From positions 61,576,639 through 61,640,638 of the forward strand of contig NC_089220.1 of assembly GCF_963924675.1 (NCBI RefSeq): a stretch of 64,000 nucleotides of DNA. Reading direction: 5' to 3'. The translations under genes were made by a program, and so were the position numbers. The notes under the pieces were generated by a model that was not told where the DNA came from, made no database searches, and was given only the letters and a program-made list of their open reading frames with translations. Position 1 is the first letter of the stretch. The number at the start of each line of letters is the position of its first letter. Of the stretch, positions 33,725 through 45,299 are shown piece after piece. This stretch comes from Phocoena phocoena (lineage: Eukaryota; Chordata; Mammalia; Artiodactyla; Phocoenidae).

Positions 33725-34350
33725 AATTCAGCATGTTTAACAGGAACTCACTTTGCATTTTAAAAGATGATTAGAAGTTGTAACTGATAAGAAGTAGCTT
33801 ATTCTCCTCCATGTAAGTGTGGCTCTAGGGATAGACCTGATGTGAGCATAGGCTAATCACATGACAACAGCCTTGCTCTAAATGTCCCCACCTGATTTTG
33901 CAGAGGAGATTTGACTAAGATGCCGTAAACATGGTAGTTAGGTAGAATCAAGGTCTCCTTTGAGATTCTCCCCAGAGACATGCATATACACTGTTTTATA
34001 GTTCTGTTTATACACCAAGAACTTTGTGTACAGTTACGGTTGGACCCCCAGTTAAGAACCCATACCTACAAATGACAAGACTATTCACCTGTATAACTAC
34101 GAAGACCAAAGGTAGTTTAGTTTCTCACTTTATATCCTCCAGAGATTCATATTAAATAATCAGTAATATCTCATACATCTCTCATATTGTCTCTGTCTCT
34201 TTCCCTGTCTCTCTGTCTCTCCCCCTTTCCCTTCAGCTTTCCTTTCCCTACATGGGCTTCATTTTTGGCATGGCTTCTCTCACTTGGCAGCAGGTGGCCT
34301 TAGCAGCTTCAAGCTTACATGGTCCTTGGTGTTTATTTGTATTCTCTCTG
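33725..34350. other. Unique intron
   Basis: Contains a short CTCTGTCTCT tract near 34190-34222. No other feature. Confidence 0.45.
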
Positions 34351-34356
34351 AGACAG

Positions 34357-34528
34357 GATTACCTAGTATTTAAGAACCCTGGCTCTAGAGTTAGGCTGCC
34401 TGGGTTCAAATTCTGCTTCTTTACCATCCGTGTTACAGCAGCTACAGGGAAGTTACTTAACTTCCCTGTGCCTCAGTCTATCTCATCTTCAAATAGGAAT
34501 AATGTGGTACCTACATTATTGTAGGAAA
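34357..34528 (+). repeat. MIR
   Basis: Clear + strand MIR: AACCCTGGCTCTAGAGTTAGGCTGCCTGGGTTCAAATTCTGCTTC, AAGTTACTTAACTTCCCTGTGCCTCAG, AATAGGAATAATGTGGTACCTAC. The core and tRNA-related regions are both present. Confidence 0.88.
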
Positions 34529-34535
34529 TAAATAA

Positions 34536-34640
34536 CTATACATATATATATATAGTTATATATATAGTTACATATATAGTTATATATATATATACACACA
34601 CACGCATACATACCTATATATGTATATATATTTATATGAA
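34536..34640. repeat. (TA)n-rich microsatellite with CA segment
   Basis: TATATATATATAG alternates with TTATATATATAGTTACATATATAG, then CACACACACG and a second TA run. It directly follows the MIR 3' end and may have grown from its AT tail. Confidence 0.9.
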
Positions 34641-34944
34641 AGCATGGTGTTTAATACTGTGTCAGCAAAGGAAATGGGAACTACAAAGACAAATGGAGTT
34701 TATAAGGTAGTCAGGGAAACATGAGGGAAAATACAAAGTGTGAGAGAGGGGAAGGGTTTAATATGGAGTCAGAAGGTTTCAACTTTCCAAGCCGGAAGAC
34801 TTGTGTTATGTGAGCACTGCATTTAAATCCTTCCTCAGAAGGGTGTTTGCAACTAGAGAGTCCTTCTGGCTCTGAGGGCAGGAGAGCATCAGTTTCATCT
34901 ATGTGTTCCTGTTGACATCATTCCACACATCATTTTAGGGCTGT
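34641..34944. other. Unique intron
   Basis: No gene or repeat recognised. Confidence 0.4.
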
Positions 34945-35045
34945 GTGCTGATGTTTTTAGGTAACCCCCGTGGCAAGCACAGTGCCTGGCCTCCAGGAGG
35001 TGCCCAGTGAATGCTGTTGAACAAATGAATAAATGAGTATTGGGA
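34945..35045 (+). repeat. L2 3'-end relic
   Basis: GGCAAGCACAGTGCCTGGCCTCCAGGAGGTGCCCAGTGAATGCTGTTGAACAAATGAATAAATGAGT is the L2 terminal region in + orientation. Confidence 0.7.
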
Positions 35046-35402
35046 AACAATCAGAAATAATAGCCCTATGAGTTCTATGGCCAAATTGGAATGTCTAGAA
35101 AATGAGTAATATGCAGCGGTGTTGTCTTCATTGAAAAACTTAAGATTTCATGAAAGAGATGGGAAGTGAGAATCTGTTGAAATAAAAAGGGAGAAATGAC
35201 TTGATAGGATGGTGGGGAAAAACATTTCAAACTTTTGGTGGAGTTTTGGAGACTGGACTGGGGAAGAGTGAGATGAGAGGGTTTCCAGTAGGCGTGTCAA
35301 GATGAAAGTTGCGTGGAATGAACCTGCATACGGCATTGAAGGTACGGAGGCAGCACGAGTGACAAGCTTTGAGATGAAAAGCAAAATGCTGGACTTCATC
35401 TA

Positions 35403-35755
35403 GGACAGCACTGGCTAATTGAAATACAGTGCATGACACATACATAAATTTAGGTTTTCTAATAGCCACAGTTTTTAAAGTAAAAAGAAACTTTTTATAC
35501 AATTACTTTTAACAATATATCTCATTTGACTATATCTTATTTGAGCTCGTTTATCTAAAGCATTGTCATAGCAACATGTTAATCAATATAAAAATTATTG
35601 AGATATTTTGCATTCTTTTTTTTCATACTCAGTCCTTGAAATCTGATGCCTATTTTACACTTAGAGCACATCTACATACTGATAGTCACATTTCAAACGC
35701 TCAATAGCCACATGTGGTTAGTGGTTATGAGATTAGACAACACAAGCCTAGAGTG
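35403..35755. mobile_element. Non-autonomous hAT-Charlie DNA transposon relic, near full length
   Basis: Ends GACAGCACTGGCTAATTGAAATAC and CAATAGCCACATGTGGTTAGTGGTTATGAGATTAGACAACACAAG are inverted relatives. The interior has TTACACTTAGAGCACATC and ATATTTTGCATTC. About 350 bp; MER5/MER58-type, exact family not set. Confidence 0.65.
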
Positions 35756-36080
35756 CAATGGGGAAAGGACTTCTTTAAGGGGAAAGAGAGGTGGTCCAGT
35801 GGTTCCTTAGTAAGAAAAATACTCTTGCTTAAAATGGGTTGACAGTTGCAAATAAGCAAGGTCCTAGGTGGGAGGGAATTTTACTACATATGCATTTAAT
35901 GGTCTGTACTGGTGTGTAGAGAGTGGTATTCAAAACCCCACAGATTTATGAAAGTCACAGTCCAAGGGGGTTTTAGCTTACATCCCCTTCACACTTATTC
36001 CCAGGAAGGGAAATGGCTCATTGTGCTTCAGGGAGACGGAATTACTAAATTACTAAGGTGTTCATTCTCTTTGGCCCAGA
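35756..36080. other. Unique intron
   Basis: Nothing supported. The 60-codon frame is chance. Confidence 0.4.
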
Positions 36081-36095
36081 GTCATTTTTCATAAT

Positions 36096-36307
36096 TTTTT
36101 TTTTTTTTTTTTTTGCGGTACGCGGGCCTCTCACTGTTGTGGCCTCTCCCGCTGTGGAGCACAGGCTCCGGACGCGCAGGCTTAGCGGCCATGGCTCACG
36201 GGCCCAGCCGCTCCGCGGCATGTGGGATCCTCCCGGACCGGGGCACGAACCCGTGTCCCCTGCATCGGCAGGCGGACTCTCAACCACTGCGCCACCATGG
36301 AAGCCCC
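36096..36307 (-). mobile_element. CHR-type SINE, short form
   Basis: A T-run of about 20, GCGGTACGCGGGCCTCTCAC, body CATGGCTCACGGGCCCAGCCGC, and inverted head CACCATGGAAGCCCC. A possible short duplication, TCATTTTT, lies at 36082 and 36309. High CpG retention suggests youth. Confidence 0.93.
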
Positions 36308-36732
36308 ATCATTTTTGTTTCGTTTCATTTTTGAATGGGGCATAAATCAGGTACAAATGAACTAAGTTACCCATCCTGTAAAGACTGAACTTTTAAAAGC
36401 CTGTCCTGTCAAAGAGCTGTGAGGCACTCTTTTTGGTGGATGCTGGGGAAGGCGGGGAGAGGTGGGGGTGAGGAGTGTCCTCACAGCTCCTTACAGATGC
36501 AGTTATAGGCTGCTGGTGAGTGGACAGGCCAATACATACCTTGGCTTTCATCCTTCCTCACATTAGGACTTAATTTGCACCGAGAAGTCTTACTATACTT
36601 CTCTCCAAACATGTTAATTACTGTATGAATTCTAAAGACTCACATGGTTTGAAAATTTGGTATCCACATGTCATTATATAAGTGCTTATCGGGCTTTTAC
36701 TGAAGCTGTTGAGATTGATTTACACACTCTCT
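36308..36732. other. Unique intron
   Basis: Includes a G-rich patch at about 36440-36480 (GCTGGGGAAGGCGGGGAGAGG, then GGGGGTGAGG). No repeat family recognised. Confidence 0.45.
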
Positions 36733-36734
36733 CT

Positions 36735-36872
36735 CAGTGGCTCCCAAACCCCAGAACTGCTGAATCTGAAACTCTGGGGGTGAGGCCTATGGATATTTAC
36801 GTGTAACAACCTCCTGGGTGAATCTTAAGCCTGACTGGTCACTGGGTCAGCCTTTGGGAACCATGGCTGAAT
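36735..36872. mobile_element. hAT-Charlie-like relic, partial
   Basis: GTGGCTCCCAAACCCCAGAACTGCTGAATCTGAAACTCTGGGGGTGAGGCC...CTTTGGGAACCATGGC resembles the MER5A-type layout (GATTCTCAAACT...AGAATCTCTGGGGGTGGGGCC...GAGAACCACTG). Diverged. Confidence 0.5.
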
Positions 36873-36874
36873 AC

Positions 36875-38985
36875 CCCATAGGCAGTTCTGTAAAAAGTCT
36901 TCATGTAAAGAATTCTTTTGTGTGTGTGTGTTAAACATCTCATTAACCTGTGGTTCTCATTGGGTTTTTTTTTCTGTATACCGCTTTGTTAGCAGTGATG
37001 GGAAGTGGAAGGGCAGAGGTTTCCCTGCGGAGGTCATTCTGTGGTTTGTGAGAGTGATATGGGAATATATTATCTACAGCCAGAGAAAACACATTCTGTC
37101 ATACTGAGTGAGGTTACAGGGGCAAAAAAATCAGTGCCAGGCGATGGGAGAGGAGTGAGCGTTGGTTGTTACAGAGGGAACGTAAATGGCTCTGATGGGT
37201 AAAAATGATTTAGAGGCATAAGCCCACCACAAACTTTATTAAAAAGAGAAATCTGAGGACAGGCTATGGTGAGAGGCTGCTTTGTGGGGAGCCCAGCAGA
37301 GAGCGAGGACCTGGAGCTGGGGAGCATCCACAGGCTCCCTTTACAGGGGGAGGGGAGCACAGCAGTGAACTTGAAAACGAACACTTTAGAGGTTGGAGAG
37401 GGGACATTGAGCAGCCATTGGGGCCAACAGAACAGCAGGGTGGAAACAAGGAACGAAACTTTTTTTTCCCCCTAGTAGATCCTTTAAAAAGAAAAGAAAA
37501 GGAAACAAATCCTTTTATAATGGGGAGAGAACAGTGGGAAAAGTTCAGGATGGAGTATAAAGTCAAGGCAGTAGAGTCTATAGGATTAAAAACATTACAG
37601 AGCAGCTGAGAGGGTTATTTCCATATGTTAACGATTTGTCCGTGGTATAAAACATTGAGATCACATTCAGGGTTAGACCATGGTTATGCCTGATTTCTCA
37701 CCGTGCATAGAAATCCAGGGCTAGACCACTGTCATGGCTTGTTTCTAACCATGGAGAGAATGTGACTGAAGTAAAGCAAGCAAGGAGTAGAACCACATTT
37801 TTATAAACTATATTTTTGTTGCCTCTTTGTCATTTAGCTGAATCAATCAGTGGCAACTCATAATAGTATGAAATGGTTACAGAATCCCAAAAAACGTTGG
37901 TGTAACTTCAACTTTGCTTTTGAAGTTGCATGACCATATCTGGGTTTCTCTGGGATTTGTTTTATTTAATTGAAATGTCTTTCTGTACTTACTGAGCCAA
38001 AGCAAGGAAATCCTGGGTGGTGGGCACACTGCAGCTCTGCATTGATTGAGTATGTCATTCTTTCCATGTAGTCATCATTAAAGATTTTATTTATTAACAT
38101 AATCAAATAAAAATGGTGCACAGGATGGATAATATATTTGGAAGGGGTAGAGGTGACAATTAACTATGCTCTCCTTGGCATGTTGTAGGGCTGCAGTGAA
38201 TATGTGTTAAGTGAATAAATGTGTGCTTTAAAATGCCATTTGCTCCCACCTAAGTTCTTTATTACAAATTAAATTTGTCATTACCAATGAGTTCATGCAA
38301 ACTTTAAAAGGTCCCACATTTGTATAGTGATTTAATTAAAAAGACTAATATAATCTAAGCTTGACCCTAAAACAAGATAAAATAATCCTATTTTGTGCAT
38401 TGTTAAGAATGCTGCATGACGTTGTAGATACGTGTGACTTTCTGGGGAAAGACAGAAGGTTTGGGGATGAGAGACCATAACCCCATGAAGAGATTTCATT
38501 AATATTACTCCTGGGATTCTTACTTTGACAATGTTCTGCCTCTTTGGGAAACAAGGGTTGTATCTACACTGTGGAAAACTCAGAGGGGCCCACAGTAGAC
38601 AGCCCACTGAACATAAACCCAGGCCATTGGCGGGGCTGGTTGCAAAAGCTTCCTGATCCATAGGAAACACTCCATGTACGTGGGCCTTTGCTGCTACCGA
38701 ACAGTTTTAATCAATTCTCCAGTGGCCCAATAATAATGAGGAGGAGATAGAAAGAGAGGACATCTAAGGACCTGTTGCTCTGAGGCACTGCAGAAAAAAT
38801 TGGTCCCAAAGATCTTATGCAGAATAATCTTGCTACCATAGACTAAAATAATTTTTCAAATTTCTTAATAAGGAAAAAGAACTTCTCTTTTAAAAAAATC
38901 CAGCCAGTTCTCCCTACATAAAATAACATAGTTCTATTAGGTTAAATCAACTGTAATTCACTTTATAATCTTGAAATAGTTCTAA
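36875..38985. other. Low-repeat intron, about 2.1 kb
   Basis: No SINE or L1. Short frames on both strands at 37169-37609 lie in a mixed GC patch (GGGGAGCCCAGCAGAGAGCGAGG) with no domain. No feature supported beyond unique intron. Confidence 0.5.
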
Positions 38986-38987
38986 TC

Positions 38988-39104
38988 TTTCTTTCTTTGT
39001 CTTCCTTTTTCTTTTTCTTTCTTTCTTCCTTTCTTTCTTTTTCTTTCCTCCCTTCCTTCCTTCCTTCCTTCTTTCTTTCTTCCTTTTCTTTTCGCTTTTT
39101 TGTA
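38988..39104. repeat. (TTTC)n/(TTCC)n polypyrimidine microsatellite
   Basis: About 115 bases almost free of purines on the + strand: CTTTCTTTCTTTG, TTCTTTCTTTCTTCC, then CCTTCCTTCCTTCCTTCC. Likely polymorphic and able to form triplex structures. Confidence 0.93.
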
Positions 39105-41390
39105 AATGGAGTTCTTTTTAAAATTACTTCCTAGAGGAGCATACTATTTTTATGACTCACATTGTAGAACCTTTGTAAAATGTTTCATCTCTCCTTAATT
39201 TGTGTTTTTGTCTAAATTTTTAAAATACAGATTTGGTGTTTGTTTAAAGAACAGTAGCTATTATTCCTCAACTAATGAAACGGGCTTAGAAGATTGTCCC
39301 TTAGCTAATAAGTAAGGCGTGTTCTATTTTGACACTTCTGTCTTCCTTCTGCTTAACTGCAAAGGCTTCTTCTTCTAGAGGAGCCCAGCCTGGAGGATGA
39401 GGCAAAGCATCTGTCCACTCTTCATGCCTGCCAATGGGCTTCTCCAGACGTCCTTTTTTTTTTTTTTAAGCTGGAAGGTAAATAATTCTTAAATGGCTTT
39501 CTTATCTTTGTCATGGGAAAGTGAATTACTTCTAAAGTGAGTGTCAGCATGAAGACTACTTCCTCTGTTCCCCCCGCCCCCACCCCCCCACCCCCCGTCC
39601 CCATCCAGGGTTTTATCCCAATTGCTTTAAAAATTGCAGCAACTTCATTTAGTGAATGCCCATCACAGGTTCCCCTATAATGAGATATTTTGCCTTAACC
39701 ATGGCTTAGATTCCGATTTTGGATTATTAGAATAGAATATGCCTATAAAATATAGGAATAAAATAAACTGATTTGGGATTCTTTTGAATTAAAAAACAAA
39801 TGGGATATTTTTAAGTGTTTTTTAATGCAGTTATAAACTTTTCTCAGATAATCATCTATTTTAAGTACAGGTTTTGGGGGAAAGAGAGAATCTGAAACTA
39901 ATAACCATGTCTATTTTGAGATAAGCTCTAGCTCTAAATTCAAGAAGTAAAGTAAAAGTTCAAAATGTTTGCTGTTTATCTGGCTATAGTGCTTATTTTA
40001 TTTTAAATGATTTCTAGTTAAACTCTAAGCAGTGTCACCAGTGAAAATAAAATTGTCTTATCAGAGGTGTTTGCTCCCCATCTGCATTTATAAAGAGCCT
40101 GTCTCAAAGAGCTGGAATATTCCTCAAAAGTCATGTGCCATGCAGGAAACGCTTTAGGTTACTTACTTGGGTGCTTCCTGTATCACCAGAGAACCAAAAG
40201 TGTTGAGAAAGGAGCTGCTTGAGAAGAGAAAGCACAACTGTGAGCTGACCCTTGGAACCTCGGGCCCTGCTCATGGGAGAGCTGCTTTTGAGTTGAGCAT
40301 ATAGTGGGAATGATGCCGAATGAAATCGGAATTGCTGGGATTGTAGCACAGCTGAAAACTATGGTTATCATGGGCATGCTAGAAGATTGTTTTTCCTTTT
40401 TGTGAAGCAAGAATAAAAATCATAAATTTCTTTAGACAAACATAAATCCAAGGCTGATAATGTAATACCATAACTGTGAACCTTGACCAAAATTGATAAA
40501 AGTTGTTTGAACATTCCTGGAAAATCGATTAATTCTCAAAATATTCTTGTTGAGATGGCTTAAATTGCCTGTATTGCTTTTGCTTTGCAGTCAGGGCACA
40601 GCTGAGATTTAGTTTTGACATAATGAAGAAGTTTGCAAGATGATAAATAGAGCTGTATATTCTCTGGATGCAACTCTACGTGCTCTGGGCCAAATTCCTA
40701 CAGAATAAAATTTTCCCATTTGGGGCTTATTGAATAATATTTTCTCCAGTGAAACTTTTGCAAGTACTGAATAGGTTACATACTTTCATAGCAAAAACAA
40801 TCCAAAATTAAACCGACTATCCTCAATTTTTGGTAATCAAACTCTATCTGGGATATGCATTTCTCTTTTTTATGAAGAAACACAACATATGGCAAATGTC
40901 TATCAGAGCTAATTCAGTACTGTTAAATTCTCAAGAAAAAAAGCCTTTAGAATTTAAATTATCTCTGTGTTTGTGTCCTTTTAAATTCTGAAAAGTAACC
41001 AGTAACCAGTATACTTAAAAAAAAATTTTTTTTCAGATGTTCTAAAGTGGGAACTGGTTAGAATTCTGACCCATTTTCCTTCCAAAAGAACAGGTTAGCA
41101 GAAATGATCCCTTTGTAGACAGGCTTTAAGTGTCAAGCGAGAATGTGATTAACACATTAACTCCGAGAGACATCTAATCAAGCCGGAAGATGAACGCAGG
41201 AGCCCAGCATTCTGGTTCAATGCTGTCGGCTCCGGTGATGGGAGTCAATGGAACGCTCTGGGACTTGATTCTTCACCTGGAAATGAAGGCTGTTCTCCTA
41301 AATGATCTCAGAGTCTTCTTCCAGTTTGATATTCTATGTTTCCAAAGCCACATTTTCATTGCTCAAAAATAACATGATCTTAGTACATGT
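39105..41390. other. Low-repeat intron with a C-rich tract
   Basis: Contains the C-rich tract at 39570-39603 (listed separately) and an A/T palindrome near 41018-41034. Otherwise unique AT-rich sequence with no gene evidence. Confidence 0.5.
39570..39603 (-). other. G-quadruplex-forming motif (C-rich on + strand)
   Basis: On the - strand there are four or more runs of at least four G separated by single A/T/C bases (GGGGGGGTGGGGGGGTGGGGG core). This fits G3+N1-7 four times with very short loops. Confidence 0.8.
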
Positions 41391-41394
41391 CCAG

Positions 41395-41795
41395 CAGTGG
41401 GATTTCTCTGTTGAACATGCCAAGCTTTCTCCTGTCTCAGAACCTGTGTGCTTGGTATCCCTTCTTCTGGAATGACTGGCTCCTTCTCAACCGTCAGACC
41501 TCAGCTCACTTGTCATCTCCTCTGAGAGTCTTCCCTGGCCGCCTCATCCAAAGTGGCCTCTTGTGTTTCTCTCTTTCTCATTACCCTGTTGATCTTTTTG
41601 CTCTAGTCTTCTGATCTCATCACATTGATTTCTGTGTGTACTCATTAACTGTTTGTCCACCTCCCCTGGAATGTAGGCTGGGACCTTCTTTCTCTTGTTC
41701 CCTGATGTATGTGTGCAGTGTCTAGAAGAGTGTTGGCACAAAGTAGGTGCTCGATAAGTACTTATTGAATGAAGGTAGTTTAAAAATTGATGCAT
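41395..41795 (+). repeat. L2 3' region
   Basis: Strong L2 match in order: TTCTGGAATGACTGGCTCCTTCTCAACCGTCAGACCTCAGCTCACTTGTCATCTCCTC, GAGTCTTCCCTGGCCGCC, ATTACCCTGTTGATC, TGGAATGTAGGCTGGGACC, AAAGTAGGTGCTCGATAAGTACTTATTGAATGAA. Best-preserved L2 3' end in the window. Confidence 0.85.
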
Positions 41796-44700
41796 GTATA
41801 TTTTAAAATTATATATTTGGAAAAATAAAACAAACAAAAACACTAAGGTTGTCTTTTGCTCCAGTCATGAGCCAAGCTTCACACAAGGGCAATTCACATA
41901 CGTTATGCAATTCACATATTTCTTTTGGCTTCAGAGCCTGGGCATTTTATACAGCACATGTTGTATTTTCTTCAGTGCTCAACTTGTGGTTTATAGCTTT
42001 ATACCACAGAGAATTAGAAATGATATTCATATATTCGCTCTGTGTCAGTGAATTTTCCAGGACCTCTGCACCAGACACTCCTTTACTACTCCTGACACTG
42101 CGAAATTTTCATCTAGACGCAGGATAGCTGTGTCTCTCTCAGTCCTGTCCATTCTTCTCTGCCAAGGTTCAAGGCTCTTTTTTCCGGTGCAGTGCAGGGA
42201 CGACCCCTACCCACTACAGTGGAAAGAGAAGGACTCACTCTTGTGGGTGATGCGAGGACTGGTGGGCATGATTCTAGGGACTGGTGGGCTTCCTGAGGCC
42301 AGCCTGGACACTCCTTAGGAAGTGTTTTTAGTGCACACAGTTATTTTTACTTGCACAACTTATGAGGCTAGTTTTTTTGTTTGCTTGTTTGCTTATTTCT
42401 AATGAATAATGCCAGATGGAGTAGGGAGAGACTATTGCACTGCTCAGTAGATTGGCCTTACCACTTATTGAATTAAAAAGTATAGAAATCTCTTTTTGAT
42501 CCGGATTTGCTAGGGATCTTAAGCTTTTTCTTTTTCAAAGCAACCAGGATTAATAGAGTAATAGTGTCAAGCAGGGCTCTAGCTCCATTTCAAAACAAAA
42601 ATAATGCATGACTTCCAAAAGTAATATTTTCTAGTCTCTTCTCCTGGAATCTGAGAGAGGCAGAGGTGGGGGACGGGGGGTGGAGGAAGAGGGAGAGGGA
42701 GAGATTTATTAAGAAAATGTTAATCGTTGCTTGTGAAGTAATCATCTTGGAATAATTTTTGGCTTTTTGCTATGCTTGGTCCTAAAGAATCTCAAATTAG
42801 CATTTCTGTTTCCTTGTTACATACTGAAAACTTAAGTAGATTATTTATTTGATCTCCTTTCAGTACAAAAACAGAGAAACTTTTAGGTTACATAGGAAAA
42901 AAAGAAAAAGAAATGACCTTGAAATTTATCCTCAGGTTGAAGAATTGGAAAAGAACTATTGTTTTACATTTTGATTTCCCAGAGTGTGAGAAAACTGTCC
43001 TTGTCCAGATGCTTGCCAAGTTCTCAGAGAACACTTAAGAGTGTTTTGGGGGAGCACAGGGAGATAGTCAGGGTCTTGTATGCGGGTGTTCCAGGTTTCA
43101 AACTGTAACAAGGGAACAGGAGAAAAGAGGGAAGCATTCCCAAATCAAACATAACTCTCAGGAAATGAGCCAGAACACCTGTGAGAGGTCGGGGGTCAGA
43201 AAAGACAAACTCAGGGTTTGCTATTTTGATCACATTACACAAAAGAAAATGGTCATAGATAGTGGACAGAAGAAAATCTGGAATTTTATGGAGAAGTTAG
43301 GAACTAAGGACTCTGCCGTTCTAAAACTCCTTTCTCCCATGACTCTATGATGTTTCAAAAAATATTTTCAGAATTGACACTGAAACTTTCTGGTGGTCTC
43401 CTGTTGCTTAAGCATCAGGTTGAGGAATTATTTATCTCTTTCTCGTGACTCCCAGAGGTTCACTTCTGGGAACCTTCTGAGGCGGATTCTTTGGCCAGTG
43501 CTTACAAGGCTCTTGGCGGGGCGGGGGTCCAACAATCAGAGATGGAGAGACATCACAGCCCTGAATCATGGGCAATTCACTTCTATGGAGAGAAAAGAGG
43601 TTTGCAAATGTTACTTCATGGGACCTCCTAGGGAAAAAGAGGGTGTTTTTTCCATCTCATTTCCCAGCTCCAAATTCTCTGAAATCTGCTTGATTTTTGC
43701 CAGGTGTCAAATTATAACCCTCCTTGTCAACCACAAATGACTAATGATTAGCCTAATGACTATGCAAAGTTTGAAACTCACATGTACGTTGTAACTTACT
43801 GGCTACATTGTGTTTTCCTAAATAGTGAAAAAAAATTTTTTTGTCCCCAAAAGCCAATAAAAACAAAGTTTTCGAATCTAATTGCAATATTCATTTGCAG
43901 TTGTTGACCCTGCAGGTGCTCAATGAGAAACAAAATGGGAGCTGCAGCGGCCCACCTTCAGGCCTGCAGCCGGCCAGCTCAGCAAGTGATGCCCGTGCCC
44001 TTCTCCTGGGGAGAGTTAAGAGATGTCAGCACCGCTGGGCACAATATTTGACCCTTAAACTCCTTCATATACAAGCAGCTGTTTTCCCATTTTCACCATT
44101 CCCTGAAGGAAGCAGGAGGGCTGAAATAACTGATACTCTTTTTTTTTCTTTAATCCCCCTTGCATAACGTAAATTTAAAACTTTAATTGAACGATGACCA
44201 GTTTGCTCGCTGGCTGTTTACTGGTAGGCTGTCATGCTCAAAAAAAAGCCTTTGCATAATTTTCTTTTCTTTACATTGTGTGTAAAGGGAGCAAGATCTC
44301 AGCAAGTTTCCTCCATATTTACTCCTGGCCCCCAGTGTGTGCCTTGAGAGCTCATAAAAACAAATCTGCCTCTCAGCCAGCAAGTCGGTAATGGGATCTG
44401 GAGCCTCTCTCCGCAAGGTCACCTGTTTAAATAGACTCCCAGAGAGCTGCCTGAAAGGTGTTTCCATCCTCGGGCCTCTCGCTGCCTCACTAGCTGTCTT
44501 TTAGGAAGTGAGCCTTCCAGTATGGGTCCTGCCTCCCGAGGAGTCTTTGTACTGCCCATCTGCACTGCAGTTGATGATAAGAAATCTGGAGACCCAACCC
44601 AGGCAGATTCAGACCCCAGGTCTAAGATAAAGCACGCTTTAGACTCTAAATACAAAGAATTGCCTTTAAAATTAAAATAGAACTGTATCCCATTTGCTAC

Positions 44701-45060
44701 TGGAGTGCGTTATAGAGTCGTCAAACAGTAATAAACGTGAAAAGACCCCGTGGCAATGTGAGGGCTGTAAAAATCATTGTGAAAAAAGAAGCCAAGAGTT
44801 GTTCACAGGAATTTAATGGCCTTTTGCACCAGGGGCAAGCTTCCTTGGACCGCACAGCAGACAAGCCTCCCCCAGATTACATGAAAAAACAAGCCAAGTA
44901 TTTGTGATGATCGTTCTGATTCCACATTTTTTGTGTGGGACATGCTTCCAGTGTCCAGCTTTCAGTCTCCACAGATCTGTCTCCTTCCTGCCCCTCTGTC
45001 CCACAATTAAGCGCAATTCCTGCCTCGTTCAGATTCTAGCCAGATTCACTCAGTAAGTGA
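41796..45060. other. Low-repeat intron, about 3.3 kb
   Basis: No young repeat at all. Includes a G-rich run at 42658-42702 and the candidate conserved block at 43850-44520. Frames of 92-115 codons (42.1, 43.4, 43.8 and 44.2 kb) have no domains or splice context. Confidence 0.5.
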
Positions 45061-45299
45061 CCCTGTGTGCCCTCCTCTATTGTACCAGCCGTGCGCCAAG
45101 GTGTGGGGACCCCAGGGCTTCTTCCACATATGGATCACCCCCTGTGTCTGGCACAGCCCTAGCCAGCTCCAGATCTCTCCAAAATGGGGCTAGTGACCCC
45201 CTTTCCTCTGGCTTCTCCTGACTTAAGAAGGGAGGGAGTCTTGGCGTCAGCAATTCAGTGAGGTTGTCTCCCCAGCACCCACTACCGGAACTGCCAGTC

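Noticed and set aside
34536..34640. Cruciform or origin-like AT palindrome
   Set aside because: It is an ordinary TA/CA microsatellite growing from a MIR tail; no further structure supports an origin.
43841..44167. 108-codon + strand frame in low-repeat sequence
   Set aside because: No domain, no acceptor/donor pair around it, overlapped by frames on the other strand downstream; better explained as non-coding sequence.
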